Shown: positions 49,259 through 61,699 of the stretch, piece by piece
How positions within the stretch are numbered: the stretch's first letter is position 1
Layout: every line of letters starts with the position of its first letter
NCBI GenBank assembly: GCA_026874595.1
Contig: CM049307.1
Coordinates: 47,465,678 to 47,529,677, forward strand
Reading direction: 5' to 3'
Length of the DNA: 64,000 nt
Source of the DNA: Sipunculus nudus
Lineage: Eukaryota > Annelida > Sipuncula > Golfingiida > Sipunculidae
Notes under the pieces: generated by a model
Seen by the model: only the letters and a program-made list of their open reading frames with translations
What the model was told of the DNA's origin: nothing
The model's database searches: none
Program-made: the position numbers and the translations under genes

Positions 49259-49548
49259 ATAAGGCCAAAAAAGGTGTTCTCGGGCATCGCCCGCTTCAAT
49301 TTTATTCCCCGCATAAAAAATTATGATTTTCATCTTTCAAGAAGAAATGTAATACAATTTTGATCAAATTTCCTTTATTTAATATTGTTTTAATATCTGT
49401 TTAGCCAAAATAATTCTCTTATAATCATGCTTTTCCCTGATCATACCACATTTTTATCGAAACATACAAAAATAAATAAAAAAACGCCCGCCCGCACTGA
49501 TTTCTGAAAAAAAGTGCCTGAGAACCATCCTGTATTTTTTTAGCCTTA
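49259..49548. mobile_element. foldback MITE, copy 1
   Basis: About 290 nt. Ends TAAGGCCAAAA and TTTTAGCCTTA, with inner inverted blocks GGTGTTCTCGGGCA and TGCCTGAGAACC, and GC-rich CGCCCGC motifs near both ends. It is the inverse orientation of the copy at 56668-56957. No coding capacity. Confidence 0.8.
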
Positions 49549-49550
49549 TC

Positions 49551-49552
<2 letters not shown>

Positions 49553-49601
<49 letters not shown>
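49553..49601. repeat. (TA)n microsatellite next to the MITE
   Basis: Pure TA run beginning a few nt after the MITE end. Confidence 0.95.
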
Positions 49602-49606
<5 letters not shown>

Positions 49607-50895
49607 TACAGTCGTATTTAACTCACCAATGTAGAAATATATTCATGCATGTACCACAAACGCAAAAGGACAAGTACTTTGTGTAAATACGTTCGTATAA
49701 GCGGTGCAAAGTTTTAAAAATATGTTTCTATCTCGCTTTAATACAGCTCCACCTATGAACATATAAACTGTGATTATAAAAATAAATTAACAAGAATTTT
49801 TATTTTGGGTTAACCTGGTATGAATGTAGCTTTTAATTATCGGGTTAACTATTGTCTGAACAGTCACGTTAAGATTTTTCTGTGAAATCAAGCAGAAAAA
49901 TGGTAAGTTTCATGTCCAGGTTTATAGCGTATAAATCACCATTCTGTACGTCTACGGAACCATGCATTAGATTTTTTATTTTTTTTTTTATTTTTTTTTT
50001 TATTTTTATAGTGTCATATCGTGAACTGCATTGTGGCCTTTATCATTTCTAGCTGACCTTTAATTGTGTTGTAAAAGAAAACCGTTGAACTGCAGTTTTA
50101 TGAGCTGGTATTCTTGAGCTTTCTACGTCAATGTCTGCTAGCATACCTTCATCAAATTTTCACTTCCATAGGGTCATAAATTTCCATCTCTCTAGGATCA
50201 GGGTCATGCCGATCATTATGAGAGTGTCCTTTTCCTCCCATTTATTTTCACAGACTAACATTTATTAGCGAAAGTCAAAGGTGATAACTTTGTGATTGAA
50301 TTGTCCTGATATTTGGTGTGCCCAAGGATCTTGGGTGTAGAGTTTTGTTGCACATTAGACGAGTGGCGCCCTCTGTATCCCCTTTTCCGTGTCTGTGCAA
50401 TAAAACTCCAAAGCGCTGCATGTAAATTTAACAATTCCAGGGAATAACTCAGTGAATAATAAACGAAAATGTTCATTTACAAAAATATGAGTATTAGATC
50501 TGAGCTGATATATATCACAATTTTGTTCATGACCTTAACTGGGATATAATCACTTTGGCTTTATGTTGCACACAACAACGGAGTATTCACACACAAATTA
50601 AAGATAAGTTTTCTTAGGATTCGTTCCATTGTGGGTAAAAAATAATGTGCAGATTGCAATAACTAGTCTAAGTTAATCACTAGGAGTTTGGAATTTTTTA
50701 ACCCATGCGAGGATTTATCATAGATATGGGTCGGCTGAGAAAGCTTTTTTTTTTAAATATTGCCATGCATGCTTTGCCCTGACTCTAAGTGAGCTAGACC
50801 TTGACTTTCTGTTGGTCAATTTTGAATAGGCCTATAGAGGTCATACAAACATTATATTTCTGAGGGATGATACGTCTTCTTGATTTTTTTACAAG
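49602..50895. other. intergenic DNA upstream of IRE1
   Basis: AT-rich with a poly-T block (about 49972-50006). Between IRE1 exon 1 and the candidate exon at 50896 I could not find a plus-strand first exon. Confidence 0.4.
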
Positions 50896-51102
50896 TTTGG
50901 ATTTCGCACCCCCGATGACGATGATGGCGATACGTATTCGGAGTGTCCTATAGCGGGTGGCTCTTGCATCTTGGCGGGCATGGTTATGCTGATGTGCCTG
51001 CTAACGAGTCTACCGGCTTCTGCGTTGTACCTGGGGGTGCTGCTGCTCTCCGGTCTCCTCATATCCTTCTCTCGCTTGCCCCTTTGGTATGCTGATGACT
51101 GA
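50896..51102 (+). CDS. possible terminal exon of a two-helix membrane protein
   Basis: After a polypyrimidine tract and acceptor (ACAAG) the plus strand is open for 68 codons to TGA at 51102. The peptide begins with an acidic patch (RTPDDDDGDTYSEC), then two hydrophobic segments split by a Ser-Pro turn (CILAGMVMLMCLLTSLPASA, LYLGVLLLSGLLISF), ending PLWYADD. G or C is frequent at third positions, unlike the AT-rich surroundings. The minus strand is also open here (50889-51263, a Ser/Arg-rich disordered-type frame), and a hydrophobic frame can be the complement of a hydrophilic one, so strand choice is uncertain. I found no upstream exon. Confidence 0.4.
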   Translation, partial: FGFRTPDDDDGDTYSECPIAGGSCILAGMVMLMCLLTSLPASALYLGVLLLSGLLISFSRLPLWYADD

Positions 51103-52800
51103 AACGACTCTCTGCTTGGCTTTCTGGCATCTGAGTCATCGACTTCATTAAAAATTTTACACCTAAGGAGCGCCCAGGGAACGGGAGCAGCTAAGACCCG
51201 TGTATAGTTGTAACTGGAGCGCTCAGAGGGCTTATTACATCTCAGTTCAGTGGGTATGCGCACACATCATGGACAGTTTATTTTTCCCAACAAACTTTTG
51301 TCCCTACACATACAATCCGTTTTAAATGAATTTCTAATCATACCGATGTCTCACTAATGGTTTATGTATTGTTTTCAAGTTTTTATGGATCTTGGTAGAT
51401 TGTTTTACCTTTGCTCAAGACTTGTGACGCCATCTGTATTTTTGAATGAAATTTAGTTTATTTAGATTTCTTGGGAAATTAAATGGCACCATGGATCGTT
51501 CTGAAATTAAGCATGCCTATTGACCTTGAATATTTCTATTTTACTATTTTATCAACATGACATATGGTTCCATATCTAAAAATCCGTTTTACTTAATTTT
51601 ATTTATTCAAATTTCTGAGAAATAGCTTATTTTATTGCATCTTTTTTTTAGATTAAGACTGTTATTCATGTAATAAGTACACTGGCGTCATTTAACATCC
51701 CTGGATCACTCAGCTTTGCATGCTTGCATATAGATTCACAGCTTTTAGAAAAATAAAACAATAACAATATTGAGGAGAGCTGTGGAATAGGTAATATGTG
51801 GAGGATTTCTGCCTCAATCATGGGCTCAAAATACATGAGTTTGCGCGTATATATGTGTGTAGGGGGATATGGAATAAATAAATGTACACTCTCGAGCACC
51901 GCTGCGTCACATAAATTATGTTCCAACACAAATTATAATGCCTCTCCTCTCTGGTTACAACTTGGCCAATCTTTGTTAAACTGAAATTCAAGTGGAACAA
52001 ATCACATAATGCATTTAAAAAAGTAGAATTTGAAAATATGAAAATTACAAAAAGGAGCTCATATGAGCGTTAAGAAAAATACAAGACAACTGAATTATAC
52101 CATTTAAAGAAGGTACTCTTATTTATAAATAAAAACTAAAAGGGGCCTATTCATTTATAAATCAGACGTCTCTAACTAAAGATAATGTCTTAATTTTTTT
52201 ATCAAAAGAACGGCAATCCCACCGTACTCAGGGTGTTCATTTTGTTTATATTCATGTGTTTATAACATATGGGGGCCCGGCACAAACATAAACATAATCT
52301 AAACAAAATACACGTGGATATCTGCCGCAAAGTCAGACGCCCCAGTTATTTCTAAAGGGAGTTTTTCAACAAGTGACTTTTTATCTTCCGTACATTTGCA
52401 ACCAACCATCTATAGGTTACAATTTTTTCTGTATGTCAACATTTGTGCACGTACCATGTTTCGATAAACAAGTTCAGGGGCGTCATTATAGGGAGAGGGG
52501 TGTATATATCCCCCTCCCATTTTTTGGCAAGGGGGTCAAAGTAATCACCCAACCCCACTTTTCAGAGAATAATACTTATACAATTCAAATGAAATATATT
52601 AATAAATGGAATTATAGACTTTGGTTCCATTAATGAGTTTACTATGCAATATTATATCTTGACCTGATTTGAATTACATGTATAACTTATACTCGAAACA
52701 TAATATACTTTATTTTCTAACTCCTTATACATAACTGTAAAATATTAAACATTTTATATAGTATATATATTTGAAATGTGTCATACAGACGCTAATATAT
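51103..52800. other. intergenic AT-rich DNA
   Basis: The first 150 nt stay relatively GC-rich and could be 3'UTR of the candidate exon. The remainder shows no gene or repeat that I can define. Confidence 0.4.
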
Positions 52801-52815
52801 ATATATGATATATAT

Positions 52816-52857
52816 ATGTGTGTGTGTGTGTGCGCGCGCGCGCGTGTGCGTGTGTAT
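52816..52857. repeat. alternating (TG)n(CG)n(TG)n tract
   Basis: About 40 nt of unbroken purine-pyrimidine alternation with a central CG run, next to a (TA)n stretch (52795-52815). This is the classic sequence class for left-handed Z-DNA. Confidence 0.95.
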
Positions 52858-53355
52858 GACTGCGAGTCATCTCCCCACCCAGGAAGAAAAATTGACTCCA
52901 TGGCACGGAACAAAGCTCACACATCCGTCAGGCAGCAGGTTGAAAGAAAAATGGGTTTTATTTATTTTTTATTCACTTTTTGGTCCCGTTTTGGATATTT
53001 TTTAAAATCAAAGATATTAATTACGAGTATGATCAAATTTGATTTATTTACAAATATGATGTACTTTGTTTTAGGTTGTGTATATTTGAGGTTTTTTTTT
53101 CATTTTATCCGAGAAGGTAATTAATTCTTGGTTAAACTAAAACTGTAATAATTGTTTTTATAGATAAACATGACTAAACATTTGAATCTAGGAAGGAGAA
53201 AATGTTTATTTTTGATATCGTGAATACTTAATAATTATAACCTCACAGTCTTTTACAATTGGTTTTTAAATAATTTGAATGGGCCTACACCATGTTAATT
53301 TACGTAAACATTAGCTTTAAAGGTTAATATAATAGCTCATTAAATAGGGTAAACT

Positions 53356-53391
53356 CCCCCCCCCCATCGCCCACCCCCACCCCCACCCCCC
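53356..53391 (-). repeat. G-quadruplex-type tract
   Basis: On the minus strand there are four or more G runs of 3-6 or longer with 1-4-nt loops (GGGGGGTGGGGGTGGGGGTG...). A second C homopolymer lies at about 53638-53652. Confidence 0.9.
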
Positions 53392-53768
53392 AAAAAATAT
53401 TTTCGCTATAACCATGGATATAAAATAATTTATATATACACTTTTTATCTCTATATTAATTTAATATTTACGAAAGAGTAACAGGTATGCAATATAGTTA
53501 GTCAGAGAGGTATTTGTATATTATGTGAATGATAGTTACAAAAAGAGCGTACCTGCATTATCTTTAAAAAAATATTGTTTCAAAATGTTTATGTATATTA
53601 TAAATGTAAAAAAAAAAAGAGCACCTCTTGTGGCACCACCCCCCCCCCCCCCTCCGTATAGGTAACTCATTTATTTAATGAAAAGATGGATATAAAAGAT
53701 ATCGATTGGGCCAAGGCTTGGAGTTTAATTGTTGACTCAGAATTATCACACAATGAGAATTTTCTTGT

Positions 53769-53987
53769 TCAGGCTGATGAAATCATTTGCCAAAAGCCAC
53801 AACGTATTTCCGTATTATTGGGCCGAAACCATTCACTGCGCTCCTGATTGTCAACATCCGCTTTGGTCCAGCTCTCCTTCCCAGACCACCAGCGACGTAA
53901 AATGATAACATATTCTTGGATACCCGTAACTGTATCAAGAAGATGACGGAAGCCGAATGACGGCAGATTTCTCTTTCTTGGAAACAA
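53769..53987 (-). other. open frame of unknown nature
   Basis: A 72-codon minus-strand frame with a non-repetitive, Trp-containing peptide (IILRRWWSGKESWTKADVDN) in a local island of higher G+C. A second frame on the same strand is also open (53783-54016). I recognise no family and see no convincing splice partner. It could be an exon or a gene remnant. Confidence 0.2.
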
Positions 53988-54984
53988 AACAACACCCGCA
54001 CACTCAAAAATACCATTCCCAGACGAACTTCACACGTGAGCCTGTTCAGCGACCGTCTGATTTTCTAACGAGAGGTATTTGCATCACTTTTCAACTGCCA
54101 TATTGTTTTGCCTAGCATGATCCCAAATGTTCATGTGTATTGCGATGTTTTTGTTGTTGCCCTGTATGAGACCAGGTCGCTCAGACAGTACAGATTTCAG
54201 TTTCAGCTGTCTTTTGTCTCTCACCACGTGCCTCAGCCCTGATTGCATAATCTGATAAGGTTAGCACTGAAACACTAGTTTACAAATTGTATAGAATTAT
54301 ATTGGTTTAATTAGAAGAAAAATGTATCACCTCGTCATGTCTGTCAGACCAAACTTGTTACAGTTTTATTTTAATAATGATGTGTTTGCCCATTACTATA
54401 ATATATATATTTTTCAGTAGTGTGCATGGTTTCATGAAAGTATTATACTGCAGTCGAAGTAAACAAAAGGAGACTGTCAGGATATTGTCTAATTGACATT
54501 TCATAAACGTTTATTGATATTTTAATGTTTAACTTTTATTATAGTTTATCAAATTTACAGTGACTGTAGAAATGGTACATCCATGAAAATTAGGAAAATA
54601 TTTAAATGGCTTGTTTTTTCTATAACTGTCACACTTAATTTGTCATATATATATAGTGGTTATTGTTCAATAAATTCATTAACTATGATCTTAAACCCTC
54701 CTTCGCACAAAGCAGGCCCCTTTCTGTGAACAGATGCAGAAACCCTAATCACTGTAGTGCACTGGCAGATAATAAATCTCATTTGTCCTGTGTGTTGAAT
54801 GTATGCCATTGTATTTGCTGTCTAAATATATTGAGCATGTAACTTTTAAATGGTTCATCTCAGTGTATCAGCCTCAAAATTTTGGACCCACATGTCATAT
54901 ACCCAGACACTGAGTCATGTTCATTGTCATTCCCGCATTTGTTACAAGAACTGAGAAACTTTGTCATTTAGGGTAGCAGGGTTT

Positions 54985-55125
54985 GGGCCAGGTACTTGTA
55001 CCTGTACCTAGGTATACAATTCAGAGTACTTGTACCTGGCTGTCATGAGTAGGAAGTTGCTGGTACCTGCATGTACTTGTAACTGAAGTACCTGTCCCTT
55101 GTGTAATGTACTCCAGGTACATGTG
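54985..55125 (+). repeat. fragment of the GTACCT-rich element
   Basis: Has the left-end text GGGCCAGGTACTTGTACC and TCATGAGTAGGAAGT, but lacks the AT-rich middle; truncated copy. Confidence 0.7.
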
Positions 55126-55199
55126 TGATACTTGTAATGGACACCAGGGTCTACTTCAATTGCATGTACAAAGCTGTCACCCCTATCATGGCAGTTACC

Positions 55200-56667
55200 T
55201 AACACAGACGGGCAATTACCAGGCTACTGTAGAAGATGAGTGGGCTAGGACAGTGTGGTGACCAAATTATCTCATAAACTTTTATCTAGGCCTACTATTT
55301 CTCTGCATGTTTGAACAGTCACAGAAGGTTGAGCTGACCAGTGCTGGAAGCATTGACCCTGCTGGCTGTAATTAGTTCAGAGCCAAGGCTTTATCAAAAC
55401 AACTCACATGTAAAGGTGTGAGAAACCAGCCTGTGACTACATTACTAACTGTGTAAAAAGTTTGTATAGGGAAACTGTCATGAAAAAGGTATCTTATACC
55501 TGTTAATTAAAAGACGAGTTGTGATCACCTGCTGAAACAACAATGGACACCTGTACTACTTTAGGTAGCCCCTTGTTGCAGGATAAAACTGTCATGGTTT
55601 TACATCTAAGCCAACCTATACTGTTATTGATTGGGCCATGTTATTCTCCCAGATTTGATTAAAATAAATGCACCAGGTTCGATGGACATTACTACATGGC
55701 TGAAGAAAGGGTCAGTCTTAAAAAGACCCCAGACAATTAGAACAAGCAAAAATTAAAAAATTATTTGTTTACATAAGTACACACAAGGATAGAGTGTACT
55801 TTAAGTCCTAATTTAACAAAGTAGATTTTAGAAAACGTCACGGTTCACATTATGGCAGATGGGATCGTCTTTCTTTAAGCTGCATTAATCACATCTTCAC
55901 TTTCACCTAACGGCAGCCTCTGAAATTAATGCTCATGGCCAGGTTTGCATTAAATAATGCATGGTTTCAGATTCACAGTCACAGAGCTACCAGAAATATC
56001 AAGAATTTTAAGCCACCATAAAAATAAAAAGGCAGCCACAGTAGTCTTAAAAATGGTATATAGATTGGTATCTAGGTAAACATTGGTTGACCTCTACTGA
56101 CTGATAAATGGAATTTATGGGTTGTTCAGGGGTATTTGTTTGAGTCCCACATTACCTTCTTTAGGACAACTAGACATGGAGTCCTTCTAAGTCGGCTTCA
56201 GTTTGAATATGTCATTTGATTGATTAATCTTTCAATCTTTTGATTTTGCATGACCTGTCAAGGAATATGACTCAGTGTTGCCAGTCTTCAGGTGAAAGTC
56301 TGGGAAAAAATTATTTTTTCAAGGTCAGGAAAGGTTAGGGAATTTCATAAAAAGTCAGGGAAATTATGATAATTAGTTAAGCCAGGACTTTTTAATGGCT
56401 CTGGCAACTGTAGTTGATTATCAGGTAGGAAGTCTTTGGTATCTCTTGCCTCCTGAGCCAGCATTTAATATCTCATACTACATTTCATTTTCCTGTTAAA
56501 GTAAAGTTGTGTTGTGTTTTTAGGTTTAATCTTGTTTCCCTTTAATGTTTGTTCACACATGTAGGTTGAAGATGCAGAGCATTGATACACAAAATATGTA
56601 GCACCAACAATTAATGATAGGGGAACTGATTCTAAGCGGTAACACACAACTAATATAAAATACTAGT
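55200..56667. other. intergenic DNA, no feature defined
   Basis: Mixed composition, no ORF with recognisable content, no clear repeat. Confidence 0.4.
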
Positions 56668-56957
56668 AAGGCCAAAAAAAAATAAGGTATGGTTCTCAGG
56701 CACTTTTTTTCAGAAATCGGTGCGGGCGGGCGGTTTTTAATTTTTGACCTTTTTTTTAATATTCCGATAAAATGTCATATGATCAGTGAAAAATATGAAA
56801 ATAACAAATTTTTTTGCTTAACAGGTAAAGGCACTGCATAAATTGTATTATTTATCTACTTGAAAGATAAAAATCAAAATAAAAATTTTTGATGCGGGGG
56901 TTAAAAGTTGACGCGGGCGGTGCCTGAGAACCACACCTTTTATTTTTTTTGGCCTAA
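56668..56957. mobile_element. foldback MITE, copy 2
   Basis: Ends TAAGGCCAAAA and TTTTGGCCTAA, with inner GGTTCTCAGGCAC and GTGCCTGAGAACC. GTGCGGGCGGGCGG lies near the left end and GACGCGGGCGG near the right. Same family as 49259-49548, inverted. Confidence 0.85.
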
Positions 56958-59040
56958 AACATTATATACAAGGACATGAATCTGCACACATAACAAACTA
57001 CAAAGGAAGAACACAGTGCAGTTAAGTACTTTGATCTATTGAAGCCATATGTTGTTATTATGTGATAAAATTATGCACATGATAAATGCTTGATATCAGA
57101 TTGTAATGTTCTTTGAAGATTACATTGTCAATTCCAAATTTCTAGTTTCAGTTTGCTTTGCTTTCTGCAGCAAATCTATAAGTGATGGTCCAGATTGGGA
57201 CCTGGGCCCTGACATTTATAAATATGTCTCAGCACTTCAGCTATGTTGGAAAGAGCATTTTTCAGGCTTTTTTCATGTTAATTCAAACATGTGGACCACA
57301 ATGTACACGAATCAAATTTCTAGGTGCTACAAAGGTTGCTTTTTATAAAAAACTTCCAAAATATGACAATTGTAGAGGAAATTGCTTCATGTCAAGTGAT
57401 TACTGAGAAATTCTTGAAGAATATTGCAGTAATCAACCCATGTTCTGTGATGTGAGTGTGAGGGATAGGTCGGCTATACCATAGCTTTTATACTAGACCT
57501 GTGAATTGTGAGGGCCCTTTGAATCGATTCAATTATCAATTCTGTATTCGATTCAATTCTCGATTCAATTCTTCATGACATAATAAATTTCTGACTTTTT
57601 CAGAAAAAAAGAAAATGAATTTCACCAAAATGGATGTTGGTGCTTTTCAGCAAATAAAGAAAATTGTAGCTTTCCCTGTCTTTGTCCCCCCCTTTTTATG
57701 TTTATGTGCGAGTTGAGTGGTCCACCAGCAAATGTTTAAAGTAGATATAGGGCACATACATGATAAAGAGCTTTGACATCACAAATTGCTCTGTCATATT
57801 TGAGAGCTCCCAAAGGACTTTGGGATGGTTCACACACAGAAATAATTATTGGAATGAATTGATTCCTTGGTTAATAATCAATTACAATTTAATCAAGTGC
57901 TTGCAATTCAGTGCATTAATTCTACTATGCTTTGTTACACCCCTATTATATACTGGCCCTTATTTTCTGGATGATACCCTTGGAGGTCTAAGGTCAAACT
58001 TTAACTATTTTTAAATTCTTTTGATTCGGACCAGACTTATGACAATGTTTCTCACAGTGGAGTTCTTGTTTCCATGGTAATGGAACAATTTTGAATAAAA
58101 ATACTTAAAAGTACAGTTTTATTCAAAAGGAGTTACATAATAAAAGAATTATGACCATATCAAATTTTATTTCAATTCAACAGGAAATATTTCCAAGATA
58201 TTTTATATATTGAAGGGTTAAGTATTAAGTAATAGTATGTATTCCATGAATTTAGGCATGAAGTACACTCCTTAGCGTCCTTCTAGATAAATTTCTGAAT
58301 AAACCAAGCTTAGAATCTTTTGAAACAATATGTACTTTCTGATCCTAGAATGTTACGTACAAATGTTTCTGAATTTATTGATAGAATTAATTGACATTTT
58401 CTTTGTTTGTGTACATCAAGTAACATCATTAGAAAGTCTGACCAACAGTTTGAACCCACACATAATGATATACCCTTCTGTAATGTTCCATAGTATATCA
58501 TGCTTTTGAATCATGTTTGCATGATCATAACTACACATACAAGCACTGTATGAGCCCTAGCAGAACCAGTCAATAAGTGCATTGACAGAGAACATGACAC
58601 TTGGTATTAATAGCAACCTATTTCAGTTTGTTACAATATTATCTCTGCCGCCCACTATCATTGTTAATTGTACTCTCTCTGCAGGGCCCTCTTGCTTTCT
58701 CTCCTACTTTCCACTGTATCGTACCAGGTCTTCTCTACCTGGCAACCATTAGGTTTTGTTTAGTTTTGATTTGATAATGAAAAGTGGTTGTGAAAGTTTG
58801 TATTGGTCAATCATGTGTGTATATAGGTACCCAGCTTGGTCCAGCCGTATGGATATAGGATCTCCCAAAAGCATTTGACCCTCTTAACATTGATGACATC
58901 CATTTATATTGCCTTGTCCACTGATATGGGTACTGTTAGTGCTGTCTCCATACTGATAATATTATGGTACCGGCATAACACAAACAGAGCAGAATGTCAA
59001 ACAGTAGAATAAATGTATCATTGGCATTTACTACATGTCT
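56958..59040. other. intergenic DNA with a TTCAATTC block
   Basis: Holds the AATTCAATT-type block at about 57490-57600, preceded by CCTGTGAATTG. No gene supported. Confidence 0.4.
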
Positions 59041-59178
59041 GGGTTGGGGCCAGGTACTTGTACCTGAAGCTGTATCTAGGTACACAGTTTAGAGAACCTG
59101 CACTTGTACCTGCCGGTCATGAGTAGGAAGTACCTGTACCTTGAACTTTAGTACACATTTCATATTTTCAGTTTTTTA
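59041..59178 (+). repeat. left part of an interrupted GTACCT-rich element
   Basis: Begins GGGTTGGGGCCAGGTAC and continues with TGCCGGTCATGAGTAGGAAG up to CATATTTTCAGTTTTTT. Its continuation resumes at 61431. Confidence 0.75.
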
Positions 59179-61430
59179 GCTCAGCTGACTATAAGTCATC
59201 TGAGCTATAGTTGTGGTCCTTTGTCCGTCGTCCGGCCGTCCGTCCGTTAACAGGGCGCGTTTAAAAACTGTTGGACCTACGAATCCAAAATTCTGCATAC
59301 AATTAGATGTCCCCAAAATCACCTACCATACCAAAAATTGGGTCATTAGAACTTCGTTCCTTCGAGATATTAAGGAAAAACCTCCGTTTTCTATAAAAAA
59401 GCCATTGTTACACTTCAAGGCTGCCTAATATCAAAACCACTGATCTGTTTTTGATCAGATTTAGTATTCATATTCTTCCATACATTTTCTGTGCACATCC
59501 CAAAAATTAGATCAGTATTGGGTATTATTTTGAAGTTATAGGCCCAAATATAATGCAATTTTTTAAAAATCAGGAAATATATTTGCTCACTTAACATGAG
59601 AATTGCTGAAGCTGGAGACTTTTTTTCAGGAATATAACTTTATTTAATCAAGATTCAATTGTTTACCCAAAATTAGATCTCAATTTTGCAAATTGTTCAA
59701 GTTATTAGCATAAATAAAAAATCAATACCTTAAATTTTGTCCAAATTTGGCAGTGGCACGTTTTTTCCCTGTAAGTACTGTTGATTTTATTTTCACAGCA
59801 TATATACATAAGGATTTAATCTGTTAAAATCTGAAATTTCAAAGAAATTATTTGAAAAGTAGCTGTTATTCAAGTTTTCATACACCATGTCAAGTGTTGT
59901 TTACATCTGGCCCACCTAGTAGTACAGCCTTCACTTGCATTATGTAACCCACCCCAGGCAGCTTGCCTTGGCCCAGCTTGGCCACTACTAGCAGCAGGCT
60001 TCCCCTTTGCCCTGCACTCACCCCCCCCCCCCCCCCAGCTGGTGCATAAACTAGATGAATGTTATAATTTTCTGTATTTTATTTTTTTCTTGGACATGCT
60101 ACATTTTAGATTTTGTTTTGTACCACCAGGGTTACAATGATTAAAGTGCACATTTAATTGTGTCCACAAAGTGATGTATTGCTATGAAAGTGTGGATGTT
60201 CATCAGATAAGTAATGCTTTACTTCAGAAGAGTAAAACTTCACCAGGTGTGAAATTGACTATTAATTCCAGTAATTAATTATAGCTGAGATAGTAATTAG
60301 CACAATGATATTGTTTGTCCCTCATTCAACCAACAGTGTGTATACTTTATTTGAAAAGATGTTTTTATTTTATCAAATGTACTGAATCTTTTCTTTTATT
60401 TTGGTGAATAAAATTAAGCATGTACTGAAAACTCCAATGTGCAAAACCTTTTAATAGGGATTCAAGGAATAATTTTGTAGATGCCATGTTGTTATATATA
60501 AACTTAAATGCATTATTCCCTTGAAAGTGAAATGAAGGTATTTGTCCATTCTGTCCACTTGCCTGTCCATCTGCAAATTTTTCATATGCATCACAGTATC
60601 TCAAAACTTTTACTGTTTTCATGACAGTCTTGTCAGAGTATTAGTTTGCAATCATATATTGAGAACTTTACTATAACCAAGTAGGAGGGCCCTTTCCTCT
60701 TAGCTTCTCATATGCTTATATAAATAAAAAACATTACAATAGAATATTTTTCATATTTTGCATTTGGAAAAATTTCAAACTTAAGCTGGTTGTCGTGACC
60801 CATGGGTCCTTTGTTTATATTCTGGTTTCTTAACATCATTGTTTGGCAAAAACTGAATAAATACCAGACATGGTGCGAATACTTGGCAAATGTATATGAA
60901 CATGAATATGAATATGTACTCCATTATAAAATTTCTTGCATAAGAATGGGAATTCAGGTAAAAATGAAAGTATTTGAATACCCGTGCAAATACTTTCAAA
61001 ATGTATTCATGAATGCATTTATGAATATATTCTATAATATTATTTTAATAATCATTTCAGTTATATTTTATTAAAAAAATCATATGATTCTCTTATTATT
61101 TTTAATAAAAATTATGTTTGGCACAATATTTGTTATTAAATTTTAATAAATAGTTAAACTCTTTATCTTATATGTGCTGCTTATCAGTTATATGGCCAAG
61201 TCAAAATCTCTATGACAGTGGCACTCCATTTGTTAATAAAATAAATGAAATCAATCTCTTCCCTGTCTCCAAAGAAACTATCAAAATCATACATAAGCTT
61301 AACACTAACAACTCATAATACAGCTTATATTTATTTCCACACAAAACCAGCATGTGCCTCATTTCAAAATCATATTTTTTTATCTTATATAACAGCTGAG
61401 CGCCGTGACCCATAGGTCCCTTGTTTTAAG
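59179..61430 (+). mobile_element. 2.25-kb insertion splitting the GTACCT-rich element
   Basis: Starts AGCTCAGCTGACTATAAG with a CCGTCGTCCGGCCGTCCGTC stretch at 59224-59243, a leader typical of invertebrate dispersed repeats (inference). It ends CAGCTGAGCGCCGTGACCC followed by ATAGGTCCCTTG. A near-copy of that end (GTGACCCATGGGTCCTTTG) also lies at about 60797, suggesting two units or an internal repeat. No reverse transcriptase or transposase frame. A C tract sits at about 60019-60037. Confidence 0.6.
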
Positions 61431-61620
61431 TTTTTTTTCTCTTTTACAATAAAATTTGGGGAACCTGTAGAGTAAGATAATCAGCAAGCCATCAGTTGAT
61501 AAACTGCTCATGAATTGAATTGTTATCACACCGCCAGAATGGTCACATGTGTGAAATCAGCTGTAACCATACTCTACTTGGTGCAATTAATGGACTTTTA
61601 ATACACTTGCAAGTTGTCTT
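61431..61620 (+). repeat. right part of the interrupted GTACCT-rich element
   Basis: Contains AATCAGCAAGCCATCA, AAACTGCTCATGAATTGAAT and AGAATGGTCACATGTGTGAA, matching 24595-24700. Confidence 0.8.
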
Positions 61621-61699
61621 GAGTCATAAAAAACAGAGATTCCTTCCCTACCCAAATCTGAAATTGGATGTACACAAAGTACTACAGGTTTATGAAGTA

